A stretch of DNA of 64,000 nt. Source: Curvibacter sp. GWA2_63_95. Lineage in GTDB: Bacteria > Pseudomonadota > Gammaproteobacteria > Burkholderiales > Burkholderiaceae_C. The notes under the pieces are model-generated. The model saw only the letters and a list, made by a program, of their open reading frames with translations. It did not search any database and was not told the origin of the DNA. Where the stretch lies: assembly GCA_001795455.1 (NCBI GenBank), contig MGPB01000034.1:62001-126000 (forward strand), read 5' to 3'. Positions 16,696 through 25,777 of this stretch are shown here, piece by piece (within the stretch, counting starts at the first letter, position 1; each line of letters opens with the position of its first letter). The position numbers were made by a program, and so were the translations under genes.

Positions 16696-19428
16696 ATGTC
16701 AGGAATTATGACCCGCAATGAGCAGCCACCTCGCTCCGAGGGTTCGCGCTTTGGCCAGCGTATTCGCCGCCGTTATGCCGAACAATTGCCCCTGTGCCAG
16801 AACAGCGCGCTCACCCGCCCCCAATTGCAAGCATTGCTGCAAGCGCTGCTGACACAAGGGCTGGACACGGGCGCAGCCTTGCGCATGACCCGGCAACTGG
16901 CGATGGAGCGCCTGCTGCATCTGGACTGCGACGAACAAGCCTCGCTGGGTGAGGTGACCCGCGTGATGACCGAACTGGCCGAACTGACACTGGACCAGGC
17001 CTACCAGCACAGCTACGCGGCACTGGAGCAACAGCATGGCAGCCCCCGCACGCCGCAGGGTGATTTTTGCCAGCTGTGCATCATCGGCATGGGAAAACTG
17101 GGCGCGCGTGAGCTCAATGTATCCAGCGACATCGACCTGATTTATGTCTACGACCAGGACGGCGAGACCACCGGGAATGCCGAGGGCCGCGGCCGCATTT
17201 CCAACCAGGAGTTTTTTGCCAAGATGGTCAAAGCCGTCTACGCCTTGGTCGGCGACACCACCGAACACGGCATAGTGTTTCGCGTGGACCTGGCGCTGCG
17301 GCCCAATGGCAACTCGGGCCCGCCTGCGGTGTCGCTGGGGGCGCTGGAAGAATACTTCCATGTGCAGGGGCGCGAGTGGGAGCGTTTTGCCTGGCTCAAA
17401 AGCCGGGTGGTCGCGCCCGCCCAAGCCATCGGCTCGGCCTGCGCGCAGCAGCTGCGCAGCGTGGTGGTGCCGTTTGTCTTCCGCCGCTACCTGGACTACA
17501 ACGTGTTTGACTCCCTGCGCGGCCTGCACCGCCAGATCCGCGACCACGCTGCCAAACGCAGCGCAGGCCGCCCGGAGCGCAGCAACGATGTGAAGCTGTC
17601 GCGCGGCGGCATCCGCGAGATCGAGTTCACCGTACAGCTGCTGCAGGTGGTGCGTGGTGGCCAGTACCCCGAGCTGCGCACCCGCCCCACGGTGAGCGCG
17701 CTGCAGCGCCTGGTGCGCGCCGGGCTCATGCCCCAGGACACGGCCGACGCGCTGGCCCGGGCCTACGTATTTTTGCGCCAGGTGGAGCACCGCATCCAGT
17801 ACCTGGACGACCAGCAAACCCATGTGCTGCCCACCGACGAAGCCGACCTGCACTGGATTGCCCAGACGCTGGGTTTGCCCGACAGCACCGCGCTGCTGCA
17901 GGAGCTGGACAAACACCGCGAGCTGGTGGCGCAGGAGTTTGACGCACTGCTGGGTGGCAGCCAGCCGGAATGCCGCGGCTGCAGCAAAGGTGGCAGCAAT
18001 GCGGTAGCGTCAGACTTGGACGCCGTGCTGGAACACCTGGAAGGCCGCCTGAAGGAACGCATCACGCTCTGGCGCGAGCACCCCCGGGTGCAGGCACTGA
18101 AGGACGAATCGCGGGCGCGCCTGGGCCGTCTGGTGCAACGCACCGCCCTGTGGTTGCGCGAAGGCCGCGTGACTGAAGAGGCCTGCGTGCGCCTGGCCGA
18201 CTGGATGGAGCCGCTGCTGCGCCGCGAGAGCTACCTGGCCATGCTGCTGGAGCGTCCCAAGGTGCACGAACGCCTGCTGCGCATGCTGGGCGCTGCACGC
18301 TGGCCGGCGCGTTACTTGCTCAAGCACCCCGGCGTGATTGATGAGCTGGCCAGCAACGCGATTCTGGAAGAGCGTTTTGATGCAGCCGCCTTTGAGGACG
18401 ACCTGGAGCGCCGCCTGCGCGCCTTGCAAGGCAGTGCCGAAGACGATGACGAGGCGCTGCTGAACCTGCTGCGCCGCGCCCACCACGCGGAGGTGTTCCG
18501 CATCCTGACGCGCGACGTGGAAGGCCGGCTGACGGTGGAGCAGGTGGCCGACGACCTGAGCGCGCTGGCCGAGGCCGTGCTGCGCACCACCACCCGCTGG
18601 TGCTGGAACCGCCTGAAAACCCGACACCGCGACGCGCCGCAGTTTGCCATCATTGCCTACGGCAAGCTGGGCGGCAAAGAGCTGGGCTATGGCAGTGACC
18701 TGGACATCGTGTTCCTCTACGACGACGAGGACGAACGCGCTGGCGAAATTTACGCCGCCCTGGTGCGAAAACTCATCAACTGGCTGACCGTGAAGACGGG
18801 CGAAGGCGACCTCTACGAGATCGACACCGCACTGCGCCCCAACGGCAACTCGGGCCTGCTGGTGACCAGCTTCACCGCCTATGCCAACTACCAGGAACAA
18901 CGCGGCAGCAACACCGCCTGGACCTGGGAGCACCAGGCCATGACACGTGCACGCTGTGTGCTGGGCCCGGCCAGCCTGCAGCAGCGCTTTGACACGGTGC
19001 GCGACAACGTGATCCGCACGCCGCGCGATGCCGCAGCCCTTCGGGTGGAAATCGAGACCATGCGATCCAAGGTACGCAGCGCGCATGCCGACAAGGACGG
19101 GCAGTTCGACGTCAAACACAGCGTGGGCGGCATGGTGGACATCGAGTTTGCGGTGCAGTACCTGCTGCTGGCGCACGGCCAGCACCACGCCGAGCTGCTG
19201 CCCAATGTGGGCAACATCGCGCTGCTGCAACGCGCCCAGGCCTGCGGCCTGTTGCCAGCGCCAGTGGGGGACGACGCGGCCCAGGCCTACCGCGAACTGC
19301 GGCGGCTGCAACACCGGGCCCGGCTTAACGAAGAGCCCACGCAGGTGGACGTCACGTCGGTCACCGCCGAACGTGCCGCAGGGCTGGCCTTGTGGTCCAG
19401 CGTCTTTGGTGCGCCGAAGATTTTATGA
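16696..19428 (+). CDS. glnE: Glutamine synthetase adenylyltransferase / adenylyl-removing enzyme
   Basis: A 910-residue bifunctional enzyme that adenylylates glutamine synthetase and removes the AMP by phosphorolysis, according to nitrogen status relayed by PII. Two nucleotidyltransferase domains are evident: the N-terminal deadenylylase core near residues 135-155 (GMGKLGARELNVSSDIDLIY) and the C-terminal adenylylase core near 655-675 (YGKLGGKELGYGSDLDIVFL). Each is followed by its RPNGNSG segment. Length is close to the E. coli protein (946). The ATG at 16696 or the in-frame ATG at 16708 could start translation; neither has a strong ribosome site. The stop lies directly before a dispersed repeat. 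Confidence 0.95.
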   Translation: MSGIMTRNEQPPRSEGSRFGQRIRRRYAEQLPLCQNSALTRPQLQALLQALLTQGLDTGAALRMTRQLAMERLLHLDCDEQASLGEVTRVMTELAELTLDQAYQHSYAALEQQHGSPRTPQGDFCQLCIIGMGKLGARELNVSSDIDLIYVYDQDGETTGNAEGRGRISNQEFFAKMVKAVYALVGDTTEHGIVFRVDLALRPNGNSGPPAVSLGALEEYFHVQGREWERFAWLKSRVVAPAQAIGSACAQQLRSVVVPFVFRRYLDYNVFDSLRGLHRQIRDHAAKRSAGRPERSNDVKLSRGGIREIEFTVQLLQVVRGGQYPELRTRPTVSALQRLVRAGLMPQDTADALARAYVFLRQVEHRIQYLDDQQTHVLPTDEADLHWIAQTLGLPDSTALLQELDKHRELVAQEFDALLGGSQPECRGCSKGGSNAVASDLDAVLEHLEGRLKERITLWREHPRVQALKDESRARLGRLVQRTALWLREGRVTEEACVRLADWMEPLLRRESYLAMLLERPKVHERLLRMLGAARWPARYLLKHPGVIDELASNAILEERFDAAAFEDDLERRLRALQGSAEDDDEALLNLLRRAHHAEVFRILTRDVEGRLTVEQVADDLSALAEAVLRTTTRWCWNRLKTRHRDAPQFAIIAYGKLGGKELGYGSDLDIVFLYDDEDERAGEIYAALVRKLINWLTVKTGEGDLYEIDTALRPNGNSGLLVTSFTAYANYQEQRGSNTAWTWEHQAMTRARCVLGPASLQQRFDTVRDNVIRTPRDAAALRVEIETMRSKVRSAHADKDGQFDVKHSVGGMVDIEFAVQYLLLAHGQHHAELLPNVGNIALLQRAQACGLLPAPVGDDAAQAYRELRRLQHRARLNEEPTQVDVTSVTAERAAGLALWSSVFGAPKIL

Positions 19429-19483
19429 CTTTTAGGGCTCTAGCCCGCATGGATACTGCGCAAACAGCTATTAATTCAATAGC
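19429..19483 (-). repeat. Dispersed repeat, copy 2
   Basis: On the minus strand it reads GCTATTGAATTAATAGCTG, then TTTGCGCAGTATCCATGCGG and GCTAGAGCCCTAAAAG. It begins at the glnE stop codon and lies between convergent glnE and rfaE2. Confidence 0.85.
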
Positions 19484-19519
19484 ATTTTGTGTGCAACCGC
19501 TGGTGCACCACGGTGCGAG

Positions 19520-20014
19520 TCAGCTGGCCCGGATGCGCTGCACCAGCTTGGTGGTCGAGTAGCCCGCCACAAAGGGCAGCGCCAGCGCGCGGCCGCCCCA
19601 TGACTCGACGAGTGCGGTCTCGGGTAGCTTGGCCATGTCGTAGTCACCACCCTTGACCAGGATGTCAGGACGTATGCGCGCGATGATCTCCACCGGCGTA
19701 TCTTCGGCAAACCAGGTCACCAGGCTCACCGCCTCTTGGCTGGCCATGACGATGGCGCGGTCGGCCTCGGCGTTGAGGGGGCGGTCATCGCCCTTGCCCA
19801 GGCGCTTGACCGAGGCATCGGTGTTGAGCGCCACGATCAGACTGCCGCCCAGTGCACGGGCCTGGGCCAGGTACATCACATGGCCGCGGTGCAGCACGTC
19901 AAACACGCCGTTGGTAAACACCCAGGGGCGCGGCAGCGTGGCCAGACCGGCCTCCAGGGTGCTGGCGTCCACAATTTTTTGAAGAAAAGCCGGAGTTGGG
20001 TCGATAGAAGACAT
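19520..20014 (-). CDS. rfaE2: D-glycero-beta-D-manno-heptose 1-phosphate adenylyltransferase
   Basis: A 164-residue stand-alone version of the C-terminal domain of HldE. It activates heptose 1-phosphate to ADP-heptose for the lipopolysaccharide inner core. The nucleotidyltransferase signatures are present: GVFDVLHRGHVMYLAQARAL with the HxGH motif, and a C-terminal GYSTTKLVQRIR that matches the family ISSTxI/L element. The kinase half (RfaE1) is encoded elsewhere, as in many betaproteobacteria. The start at 20014 (MSSIDPTPAFLQKIVDA) was preferred to an extension of 23 codons that has no family similarity. Divergent from the gene at 20078. Confidence 0.92.
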   Translation of the reverse strand: MSSIDPTPAFLQKIVDASTLEAGLATLPRPWVFTNGVFDVLHRGHVMYLAQARALGGSLIVALNTDASVKRLGKGDDRPLNAEADRAIVMASQEAVSLVTWFAEDTPVEIIARIRPDILVKGGDYDMAKLPETALVESWGGRALALPFVAGYSTTKLVQRIRAS

Positions 20015-20077
20015 GCGGGCAATGCTAGCAGCACGGGGCTGCGCCCTTGGGCGGCATTGCATAATCCGCCGACTTCT

Positions 20078-21307
20078 ATGCACCTAGTTCCCGTCAACGT
20101 CGAATCCATCCGCATCGGCCAACCTTTGCCCTTCCCCTTGGTGGACAAGGATGGCACCCTGCTGGCCAAAAAGTCATTTGTGATCCCCACGCGCCGGGAT
20201 CTGGACGAAATCTCCCAGCGCGGCGGTGGCCTGTTCATCGACGTGACCGACGCCGAGGCGCACCACCGTGCCTACGTGGAGCATCTTTATGACCTGGTGC
20301 GCGAGGACAAACCGCTGGGTGAGATTGCCGGCGCCAAGATTTCTGGGGATACCGGTGCGGAGCGCCAGGCCGAGCAGGACGACCGCATGGACTGGCTGGA
20401 CCTGCAAGAGGTGGCCAACACCCTGCTGCGTGACACCCACCCCACCTCGTTTGCCGACCGCCTGATTCGCCTGACCCGCCAGCTGCAGCGCCACAGCCAG
20501 AGCAACCCCGACGGCACCCTGTTTGCGCTGATCTACCTGTCGGCCACCGACACCCATATGTACAGCGCCACCCACGCCATGCTGGTGAGTGTGATGTGCG
20601 GCCTGGCCGCCAAGGACGTGCTGAACTGGCCCCCCGAAGACCAGGACCTGGTGGTGCGCGCCGCCCTGACCATGAACGTCGCCATGACCGAACTGCAGGA
20701 CCGCCTGGCCATGCAGATGGACCCACCCACGCCCCCCCAGCGTGCCGCGATTGACAGCCATGCCCAGCGCTCGGCCGAACAGCTGCGCAGCATGGGCATT
20801 GGGGAACACGACTGGCTGGAGGCTGTGCGCGGCCACCACGCCCAGTCCCCGGGCCCGCTGGCCGCGCGCAGCCGTGCGCAGCGCATGGCCCGCCTGATCC
20901 AGCGCGCCGACATGTTTGCAGCACGCCTGGCCCCGCGTGCTGCGCGCGCGCCCATTTCCCCGGCGGCGGCCATGCAGGCCTGCTACTTTGATGAGAAAAA
21001 AGCGATTGACGAGGCTGGTGCGGCCCTGATCAAGGCCGTGGGGATTTACCAGCCGGGCTCGTTTGTACGCCTGGCGACCAACGAGGTTGCGGTGGTGATC
21101 AAGCGCGGCGCCAACACCACCACGCCACGCGTGGCCGTGCTGATCAATCGCGCCGGCCTGCCGACGGTGGAGCCCACCATCCGCGACAGCAGTGTGCGCG
21201 AGCACCGCATTGTGGCCAGCGTGCCCCACCGCGATGTGAAGGTGCAACTCAACCTGAAGCGGCTGCTGCCGCTCACCGCAGCGCCGGCTTCAGACCGCCC
21301 GTGGTGA
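20078..21307 (+). CDS. HD-GYP-like protein with degenerate metal site
   Basis: A 409-residue protein. The N-terminal region (about residues 1-90, LVPVNVESIRIGQPLPFPLV) resembles the domain often placed before HD-GYP modules (DUF3391-like). The central region has HD-GYP landmarks with changed residues: the first histidine survives in YSATHAMLVSV, but the HDIG position reads LTMNVAMTELQD, the GYP loop is absent, and a GHHA plus ARLIQRADMFAARLAPRA match the later segments. Active HD-GYP enzymes hydrolyse cyclic di-GMP; without the HD pair this one is more likely a sensor or adaptor. Its last 18 bases overlap the end of the convergent diiron gene. The start at 20078 is followed by MHLVPVNVESIRIG. 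Confidence 0.72.
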   Translation: MHLVPVNVESIRIGQPLPFPLVDKDGTLLAKKSFVIPTRRDLDEISQRGGGLFIDVTDAEAHHRAYVEHLYDLVREDKPLGEIAGAKISGDTGAERQAEQDDRMDWLDLQEVANTLLRDTHPTSFADRLIRLTRQLQRHSQSNPDGTLFALIYLSATDTHMYSATHAMLVSVMCGLAAKDVLNWPPEDQDLVVRAALTMNVAMTELQDRLAMQMDPPTPPQRAAIDSHAQRSAEQLRSMGIGEHDWLEAVRGHHAQSPGPLAARSRAQRMARLIQRADMFAARLAPRAARAPISPAAAMQACYFDEKKAIDEAGAALIKAVGIYQPGSFVRLATNEVAVVIKRGANTTTPRVAVLINRAGLPTVEPTIRDSSVREHRIVASVPHRDVKVQLNLKRLLPLTAAPASDRPW

Positions 21308-22156
21308 GGCACCGTCCAGGCTGGCGCCCAGGTCGCGGGCCAGTTCTTTGCGGAACTTGTTGAGCTCTTGCACTGTGGTGAAGCTGCGTTCCATGAGCAG
21401 GCTCATGTTGTGCAGGATGCGCTCGACCACCTTGGTCTCCCACACCGCATCGAAGTTGATCTGTTTGTCCAGCCAGTGCTCCAGCCATTCGGGGTTGGGC
21501 AGGCGGCTTTGCACGGTATCGCGCGGAAACAGCGCCTTGTTCACATGCAAGTTGGTGGGGTGCAGGGCCTGGGCCGTGCGGCGGGCCGATGCCATCAACA
21601 CCCCCACTTTGGCAAACGCACTTTTGGCCTCCACACCGAAGTTGCTGATCGCACGCTTCATGTAGCGCAGGTAGGCGCCGCCGTGGCGGGCTTCGTCCTG
21701 GCTGAGCTTGGTGTAAATCGCCTTGATGACGGGTTCGGTGTGCCATTCGCTGGCGCGGCGGTACCAGTGATTGAGGCGGATTTCGCCGCAGAAGTGCAGC
21801 ATCAAAGTCTCCAGCACGGGCGCGGGGTCGAACTCAAAACGCACCGCATGCAGTTCCTCTTCTGTGGGCGCCATGTCGGGGCGGAAACGGCGCAGGTATT
21901 CCATCAACACCAGGGAATGCTTCTGCTCCTCGAAGAACCAGATCGACATGAAGGCAGAAAAATCGCTGTCACCGCGGTTGTCGCGCAAGAACATCTCGGT
22001 GGCAGGCAGGGCCGCCCACTCGGTAATGGCGTTCATTTTGATGGTGGCGGCCTGCTCGTCGGAGAGCTTGTCTCCCTCAAATGCAGCCCAGGGAATGTCC
22101 TTGTCCATGTCCCATCGGACCGATTCAAGCTGTTTGAAGAGTTCAGGGTAAAGCAT
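21290..22156 (-). CDS. Ferritin-like diiron protein, acyl-ACP-desaturase-like
   Basis: A 288-residue helical protein with the ligand pattern of the ferritin-like/acyl-ACP desaturase superfamily: an EExxH segment (WFFEEQKHSLVLMEYL), a further glutamate in HFCGEIRLNHWYR and DEARH (LSQDEARHGGAYLRYMKRA). Such proteins use a diiron centre to activate oxygen, for example to desaturate or hydroxylate acyl chains. The exact substrate cannot be read from sequence. It is divergent from the lipid-modification operon at 22367-29487, which makes a role in acyl-chain chemistry attractive. The start at 22156 (MLYPELFKQLESVRWDM) is well placed. Its 3' end overlaps the convergent HD-GYP-like gene by 18 bases. 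Confidence 0.75.
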   Translation of the reverse strand: MLYPELFKQLESVRWDMDKDIPWAAFEGDKLSDEQAATIKMNAITEWAALPATEMFLRDNRGDSDFSAFMSIWFFEEQKHSLVLMEYLRRFRPDMAPTEEELHAVRFEFDPAPVLETLMLHFCGEIRLNHWYRRASEWHTEPVIKAIYTKLSQDEARHGGAYLRYMKRAISNFGVEAKSAFAKVGVLMASARRTAQALHPTNLHVNKALFPRDTVQSRLPNPEWLEHWLDKQINFDAVWETKVVERILHNMSLLMERSFTTVQELNKFRKELARDLGASLDGASPRAV

Positions 22157-22217
22157 GGCGACCTTTCAGTTCCAATTTCGCGGGATTCTAGACGGGCTGT
22201 GTGTCAGGGCGTTGACA

Positions 22218-22270
22218 GAGGCGTGACGCCTCCATGCAGGGGACAAGGTTTTTAGGCGTGCAATACACGC
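22218..22270. promoter_or_regulatory. Two perfect palindromes in the divergent promoter region
   Basis: Between the diiron gene and the FAD oxidoreductase gene lie GAGGCG-TGA-CGCCTC (22218-22232) and GCGTG-CAATA-CACGC (22256-22270). Both could be operator half-site pairs or RNA hairpins. Further right an AT-rich stretch contains TATAGT near 22320, a possible -10 element for the operon. I saw no convincing match to an RpoE/ChrR-type promoter. Confidence 0.4.
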
Positions 22271-22366
22271 AAAAAACCCACTGCATTAAAAAATTACCAC
22301 GCAGTCATAAAATTACTTTATAGTTTACATCACTGTATTCAAGCTGCTAAAGCCAGTCCTCGCTCC

Positions 22367-23659
22367 ATGAAAATCGCCATCGTTGGTTCCGGCATCTCCG
22401 GCCTCGCCGTCGCCCACACCTTGCGCGGGCAGGCCGACATCACCCTGTTCGAAGCCGGCGACTACTTTGGCGGACACACCCATACGGTGGATGTGACCCT
22501 GCCGGGTCCGCAAGGCCTGGTTACCCACGGCGTAGACACCGGCTTCCTGGTGTTCAACGAACGCACCTACCCGCACCTGATTGCCTTGCTGGCAGAGCTC
22601 GGCGTCGAAACGGCCAAATCCGACATGTCGTTCTCGGTGCAAGTACCCGGCGCCAAGGGCAACGGGCCACTGGAATGGAGCGGCTCCACTCTTAACACCG
22701 TGTTTGCCCAGCGAAGCAACCTGGTCAACCCGCGTTTTCTGCGCATGTTGCGCGATGTGCTGCGTTTCAACCGTCTGGCAACCGACATAGCGCAACGCAA
22801 TGCAGAAGCCGAGCTACAACAGCCGCTGTCCGACTTTCTGCGGCTGCACCAGCTCAGCGCGGAGTTCCGCGACTGGTATTTTTTGCCCATGCTGGGCTGC
22901 ATCTGGAGCTGCCCCACCGACCAGATGTTGCAGTTTCCCGTGGCCACCATGATTCGCTTCTGCCACAACCACGGCCTGATCCAGGTCAGCAACCGCCCGC
23001 AGTGGTGGACCGTGGCTGGCGGTGCCAGGCACTATGTGGAGAAGATCGTGGCGCAGGTGGCCGACAAGCGCCTGGCCACGCCGGTGCAGTCCGTCAAGCG
23101 CACGCCCAACGGGGTGCTGATCACCTCCAAGGGCCAAACCGAACACTTTGACAAGGTGGTACTGGCCAGCCATTCCGACCAATCCCTGGCGCTGTTGGCC
23201 GATGCCACGGCACACGAGCGCGCCACGCTGGGCGCCATTCGGTACCAGGCCAATCGCGCCGTGTTGCACACCGACACCTCGGTGCTCCCGCAATCGCGGC
23301 GCGCCTGGGCGGCTTGGAACTACGAACGCAGTGCGGACAGCGCGCAAGATGCCACGCGGGTTTGCCTGCACTACTTGCTCAATCTGCTGCAGCCGCTGCC
23401 GTTTGCGCAAAGCGTGGTGGTGTCGCTGAACCCGGTGCGCGAGATTGCCTCCGCGCATGTGCATGGCAGCTTTGACTATGCCCACCCGGTGTTTGACCTG
23501 GCCGCCATCCGTGCGCAAGGCGAAGTGGGCGCCTTGCAAGGCCAGAACCGGACCTATTTTTGCGGCGCCTGGACCGGCTACGGGTTCCACGAAGATGGCC
23601 TGAAATCGGGCTTGAACGTGGCCAAGCGCCTGCAGGCCGTGCTGGCCGCGGAGTCCTGA
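22367..23659 (+). CDS. FAD-dependent amine-oxidase-like oxidoreductase (COG2907)
   Basis: A 430-residue flavoprotein. The dinucleotide-binding motif is at the N terminus (IAIVGSGISGLAVAHTLRG, glycines at 7, 9 and 12), followed by the second nucleotide-contact region FEAGDYFGGHTHTVDV and a C-terminal FAD-contact region YFCGAWTGYGFHEDGLKSGL. COG2907 proteins belong to the NAD/FAD-binding amine oxidase/phytoene-desaturase-like fold. Together with DUF1365 and a Cfa-type methyltransferase they recur as a set in genomes, often under RpoE-ChrR control in the response to singlet oxygen, and members of such sets have been tied to unusual (furan) fatty acids in Rhodobacter. It is the first gene of the operon, and the next gene follows after 4 bases. 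Confidence 0.85.
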   Translation: MKIAIVGSGISGLAVAHTLRGQADITLFEAGDYFGGHTHTVDVTLPGPQGLVTHGVDTGFLVFNERTYPHLIALLAELGVETAKSDMSFSVQVPGAKGNGPLEWSGSTLNTVFAQRSNLVNPRFLRMLRDVLRFNRLATDIAQRNAEAELQQPLSDFLRLHQLSAEFRDWYFLPMLGCIWSCPTDQMLQFPVATMIRFCHNHGLIQVSNRPQWWTVAGGARHYVEKIVAQVADKRLATPVQSVKRTPNGVLITSKGQTEHFDKVVLASHSDQSLALLADATAHERATLGAIRYQANRAVLHTDTSVLPQSRRAWAAWNYERSADSAQDATRVCLHYLLNLLQPLPFAQSVVVSLNPVREIASAHVHGSFDYAHPVFDLAAIRAQGEVGALQGQNRTYFCGAWTGYGFHEDGLKSGLNVAKRLQAVLAAES

Positions 23660-23663
23660 CGCC

Positions 23664-24455
23664 ATGAGTGGCACTGCGTCCCCCCAGCCAACGCCTCCGA
23701 CGGCCCTGCTGGGCTTTGGCCAAGTGCGCCATACCCGCTTGCGCCCCGTACGCAATGCCTTCGCCTACGGCACTTATTTTTTGATGCTGCCGATGCGCAG
23801 CCTGCAGGCCCATGGCCCCGGCGCACTGGCGCGCAACCGTTGGGCGGCATTGGGCTTTTATGACCGCGACCATGGCGATGGCCGCGGCCCCGAACAAGGC
23901 GGCGCACTGGCCTGGCTGGATGCCCTGCTGCACGGCGAAGGCATTGCCGATGCCAACGGAGAAATCTGGCTGCACTGCTACCCGCGCGTGCTGGGCTTCA
24001 CCTTCAAACCGGTGAGTTTTTGGTACTGCCACCGCACGGACGGCAGCCTGCGCGTGGTGGTGGTGGAGGTGAACAACACCTTTGGCGAGCGCCACTGCTA
24101 CCTGCTGGACCAGCCCCGCTATGGCGCCGAGCTGCGGGCCGACAAGGTATTCCATGTGTCGCCGTTTTGCCCGGTGGAGGGTGGCTACCGCTTTCGCTTC
24201 ATGCTCACACCCGACTTGCAGCGCACCGTGGCGCGCATCGACTACGACGATGCACATGGCCCCCTCATCGAGACCAGCGTGAGCGGCACCTTGGAGCCCC
24301 TGAACACGCAGAGTGTGCGGCGTGCGCTGTGGACCCATCCGGCGATGACGCTGGGCGTGGTCGCGCGCATCCACTGGCAAGCGCTGAAACTCTGGCGCAA
24401 GAAAGTGCGGTTCTTTCGCAAGCCTGTGCCGCCTGCCAACCTGACCAGCCGTTAA
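23664..24455 (+). CDS. DUF1365 family protein
   Basis: A 263-residue protein of the DUF1365 family. Recognisable segments are GQVRHTRLRPVRNAFAYGTY at the N terminus, FTFKPVSFWYCHRTDGSLRV in the middle and KVFHVSPFCPVEGGYRFRF. The molecular function is not established. It is consistently found between a COG2907 flavoprotein and a Cfa-type methyltransferase, as here, and is linked to modification of membrane acyl chains. The ATG at 23664 follows the preceding stop by 4 bases. Confidence 0.85.
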   Translation: MSGTASPQPTPPTALLGFGQVRHTRLRPVRNAFAYGTYFLMLPMRSLQAHGPGALARNRWAALGFYDRDHGDGRGPEQGGALAWLDALLHGEGIADANGEIWLHCYPRVLGFTFKPVSFWYCHRTDGSLRVVVVEVNNTFGERHCYLLDQPRYGAELRADKVFHVSPFCPVEGGYRFRFMLTPDLQRTVARIDYDDAHGPLIETSVSGTLEPLNTQSVRRALWTHPAMTLGVVARIHWQALKLWRKKVRFFRKPVPPANLTSR

Positions 24456-24485
24456 CCCCCTTTGCATGACTGCGTGAGAAGCCCC

Positions 24486-25757
24486 ATGAACACCAACAGC
24501 GTTACCTCTGGCACCCCCACATTTGTGCTGCCGCGTGGCACTCCGGCTGCCGCACGCACTGTATTCAGACTCCTGCAAAGCCTGCGCCACGGCAGCCTGA
24601 GCGTGCAATTGCCGGACGGCAGCACCCAGCGTTTTGGCGGTGAAGCCTTGCCCCACGCCAGCATCCAGCTGCACAACTGGAATGTCTGCAGCGCAGCCAT
24701 CAAGTCCGGGGACATTGGCTTTGCCGAAACCTTTATTGCCGGCGACTGGAGCACCCCCAACCTGACCGAGCTGCTGCGCGTGCTGGTGAAGAACCGCGCC
24801 GAGGTGGAAGGCGTGATCTACGGGACCTGGGTCGGGCGGCTGTTCTACCGCATCAAACACCTGCTGAACCGCAACACCAAGGCCAACAGCCAGAAGAACA
24901 TCCACGCCCACTACGACCTGGGCAATACCTTCTACACGCTGTGGCTGGACGAGACCATGAACTACTCGTCCGCCCTCTTCGCGGGCAACACCGACCAGCC
25001 CATGGCCGAGGCACAGAAGGCCAAGGTGCGGCGCGCGCTGTCCATGGCGGGCGTCCAGCCCGGCGACCGCGTGCTGGAAATTGGTTGCGGCTGGGGCGCG
25101 CTGGCAGAAATGGCCACGACCGAATTTAATGCCTCCATCACGGGTGTGACGCTGAGCACCGAGCAGCTGGCCTTTGCACGCGAACGCATGCAACGTCTCG
25201 GAGTCCCCAACGCGAGCGACGCCGGGCCGCCCCAAGGCGTGAGGGTCACTGCCGACCTGCGCCTGCAAGACTACCGCGACATCGCGGACGCACCCTTTGA
25301 CGCGGTCTGCTCCATCGAGATGGTGGAGGCTGTAGGCCGCGAGTACTGGTCCACCTATTTCGCCAGCGTGGCCAAGCTGCTCAAGCCCGGTGGCCGGGCG
25401 TGTGTGCAAAGCATCGTCATCGACGACGCGCTGTTTGACCGCTACATCACCTCCACCGATTTCATCCAGCAATACATCTTCCCCGGCGGCTGCCTGCCTT
25501 GCCCCCGGGAGTTCCGTGCGCAGGCCCGCGCAGCAGGCCTGGAGGTGGTGGACGAATACGCCTTTGGCCCCGACTATGCCGAGACCCTGCGCCGCTGGCG
25601 TGACGCCTTTTTGGCCGAGCGAGAGCGTGTGATGGCCGCTGGCTTCGACCCACGCTTCATGCGGATCTGGGAGTTCTACCTGGCCTATTGCGAAGCCGCC
25701 TTCGACGAACACAACATCGATGTGGTGCAGTACACGCTGCAAAAACGCGCGACCTGA
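24486..25757 (+). CDS. cfa: Cyclopropane-fatty-acyl-phospholipid synthase family methyltransferase
   Basis: A 423-residue S-adenosylmethionine-dependent methyltransferase that acts on double bonds of phospholipid acyl chains. Motif I is at about residues 197-204 (VLEIGCGWGALAEMA). The YDLGNTFYTLWLDETMNYSS segment, the IEMVEAVGREYW region and a QQYIFPGGCLPCP segment match the Cfa family. In operons of this composition the enzyme may make methylated, cyclopropane or furan-precursor fatty acids rather than plain cyclopropanes. The ATG at 24486 (MNTNSVTSGTPTFVLPRG) was preferred over an upstream in-frame ATG at 24462. The symbol is used in the family sense only. Confidence 0.88.
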   Translation: MNTNSVTSGTPTFVLPRGTPAAARTVFRLLQSLRHGSLSVQLPDGSTQRFGGEALPHASIQLHNWNVCSAAIKSGDIGFAETFIAGDWSTPNLTELLRVLVKNRAEVEGVIYGTWVGRLFYRIKHLLNRNTKANSQKNIHAHYDLGNTFYTLWLDETMNYSSALFAGNTDQPMAEAQKAKVRRALSMAGVQPGDRVLEIGCGWGALAEMATTEFNASITGVTLSTEQLAFARERMQRLGVPNASDAGPPQGVRVTADLRLQDYRDIADAPFDAVCSIEMVEAVGREYWSTYFASVAKLLKPGGRACVQSIVIDDALFDRYITSTDFIQQYIFPGGCLPCPREFRAQARAAGLEVVDEYAFGPDYAETLRRWRDAFLAERERVMAAGFDPRFMRIWEFYLAYCEAAFDEHNIDVVQYTLQKRAT

Positions 25758-25777
25758 CGCCTACACACGGCCCCGCC

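Noticed and set aside
23379-25742. A 787-codon open frame on the minus strand
   Set aside because: It lies antisense to three well-supported genes (FAD oxidoreductase, DUF1365, Cfa). Its product is rich in His, Gln and Arg with no domain, the usual result of reading a GC-rich gene backwards.
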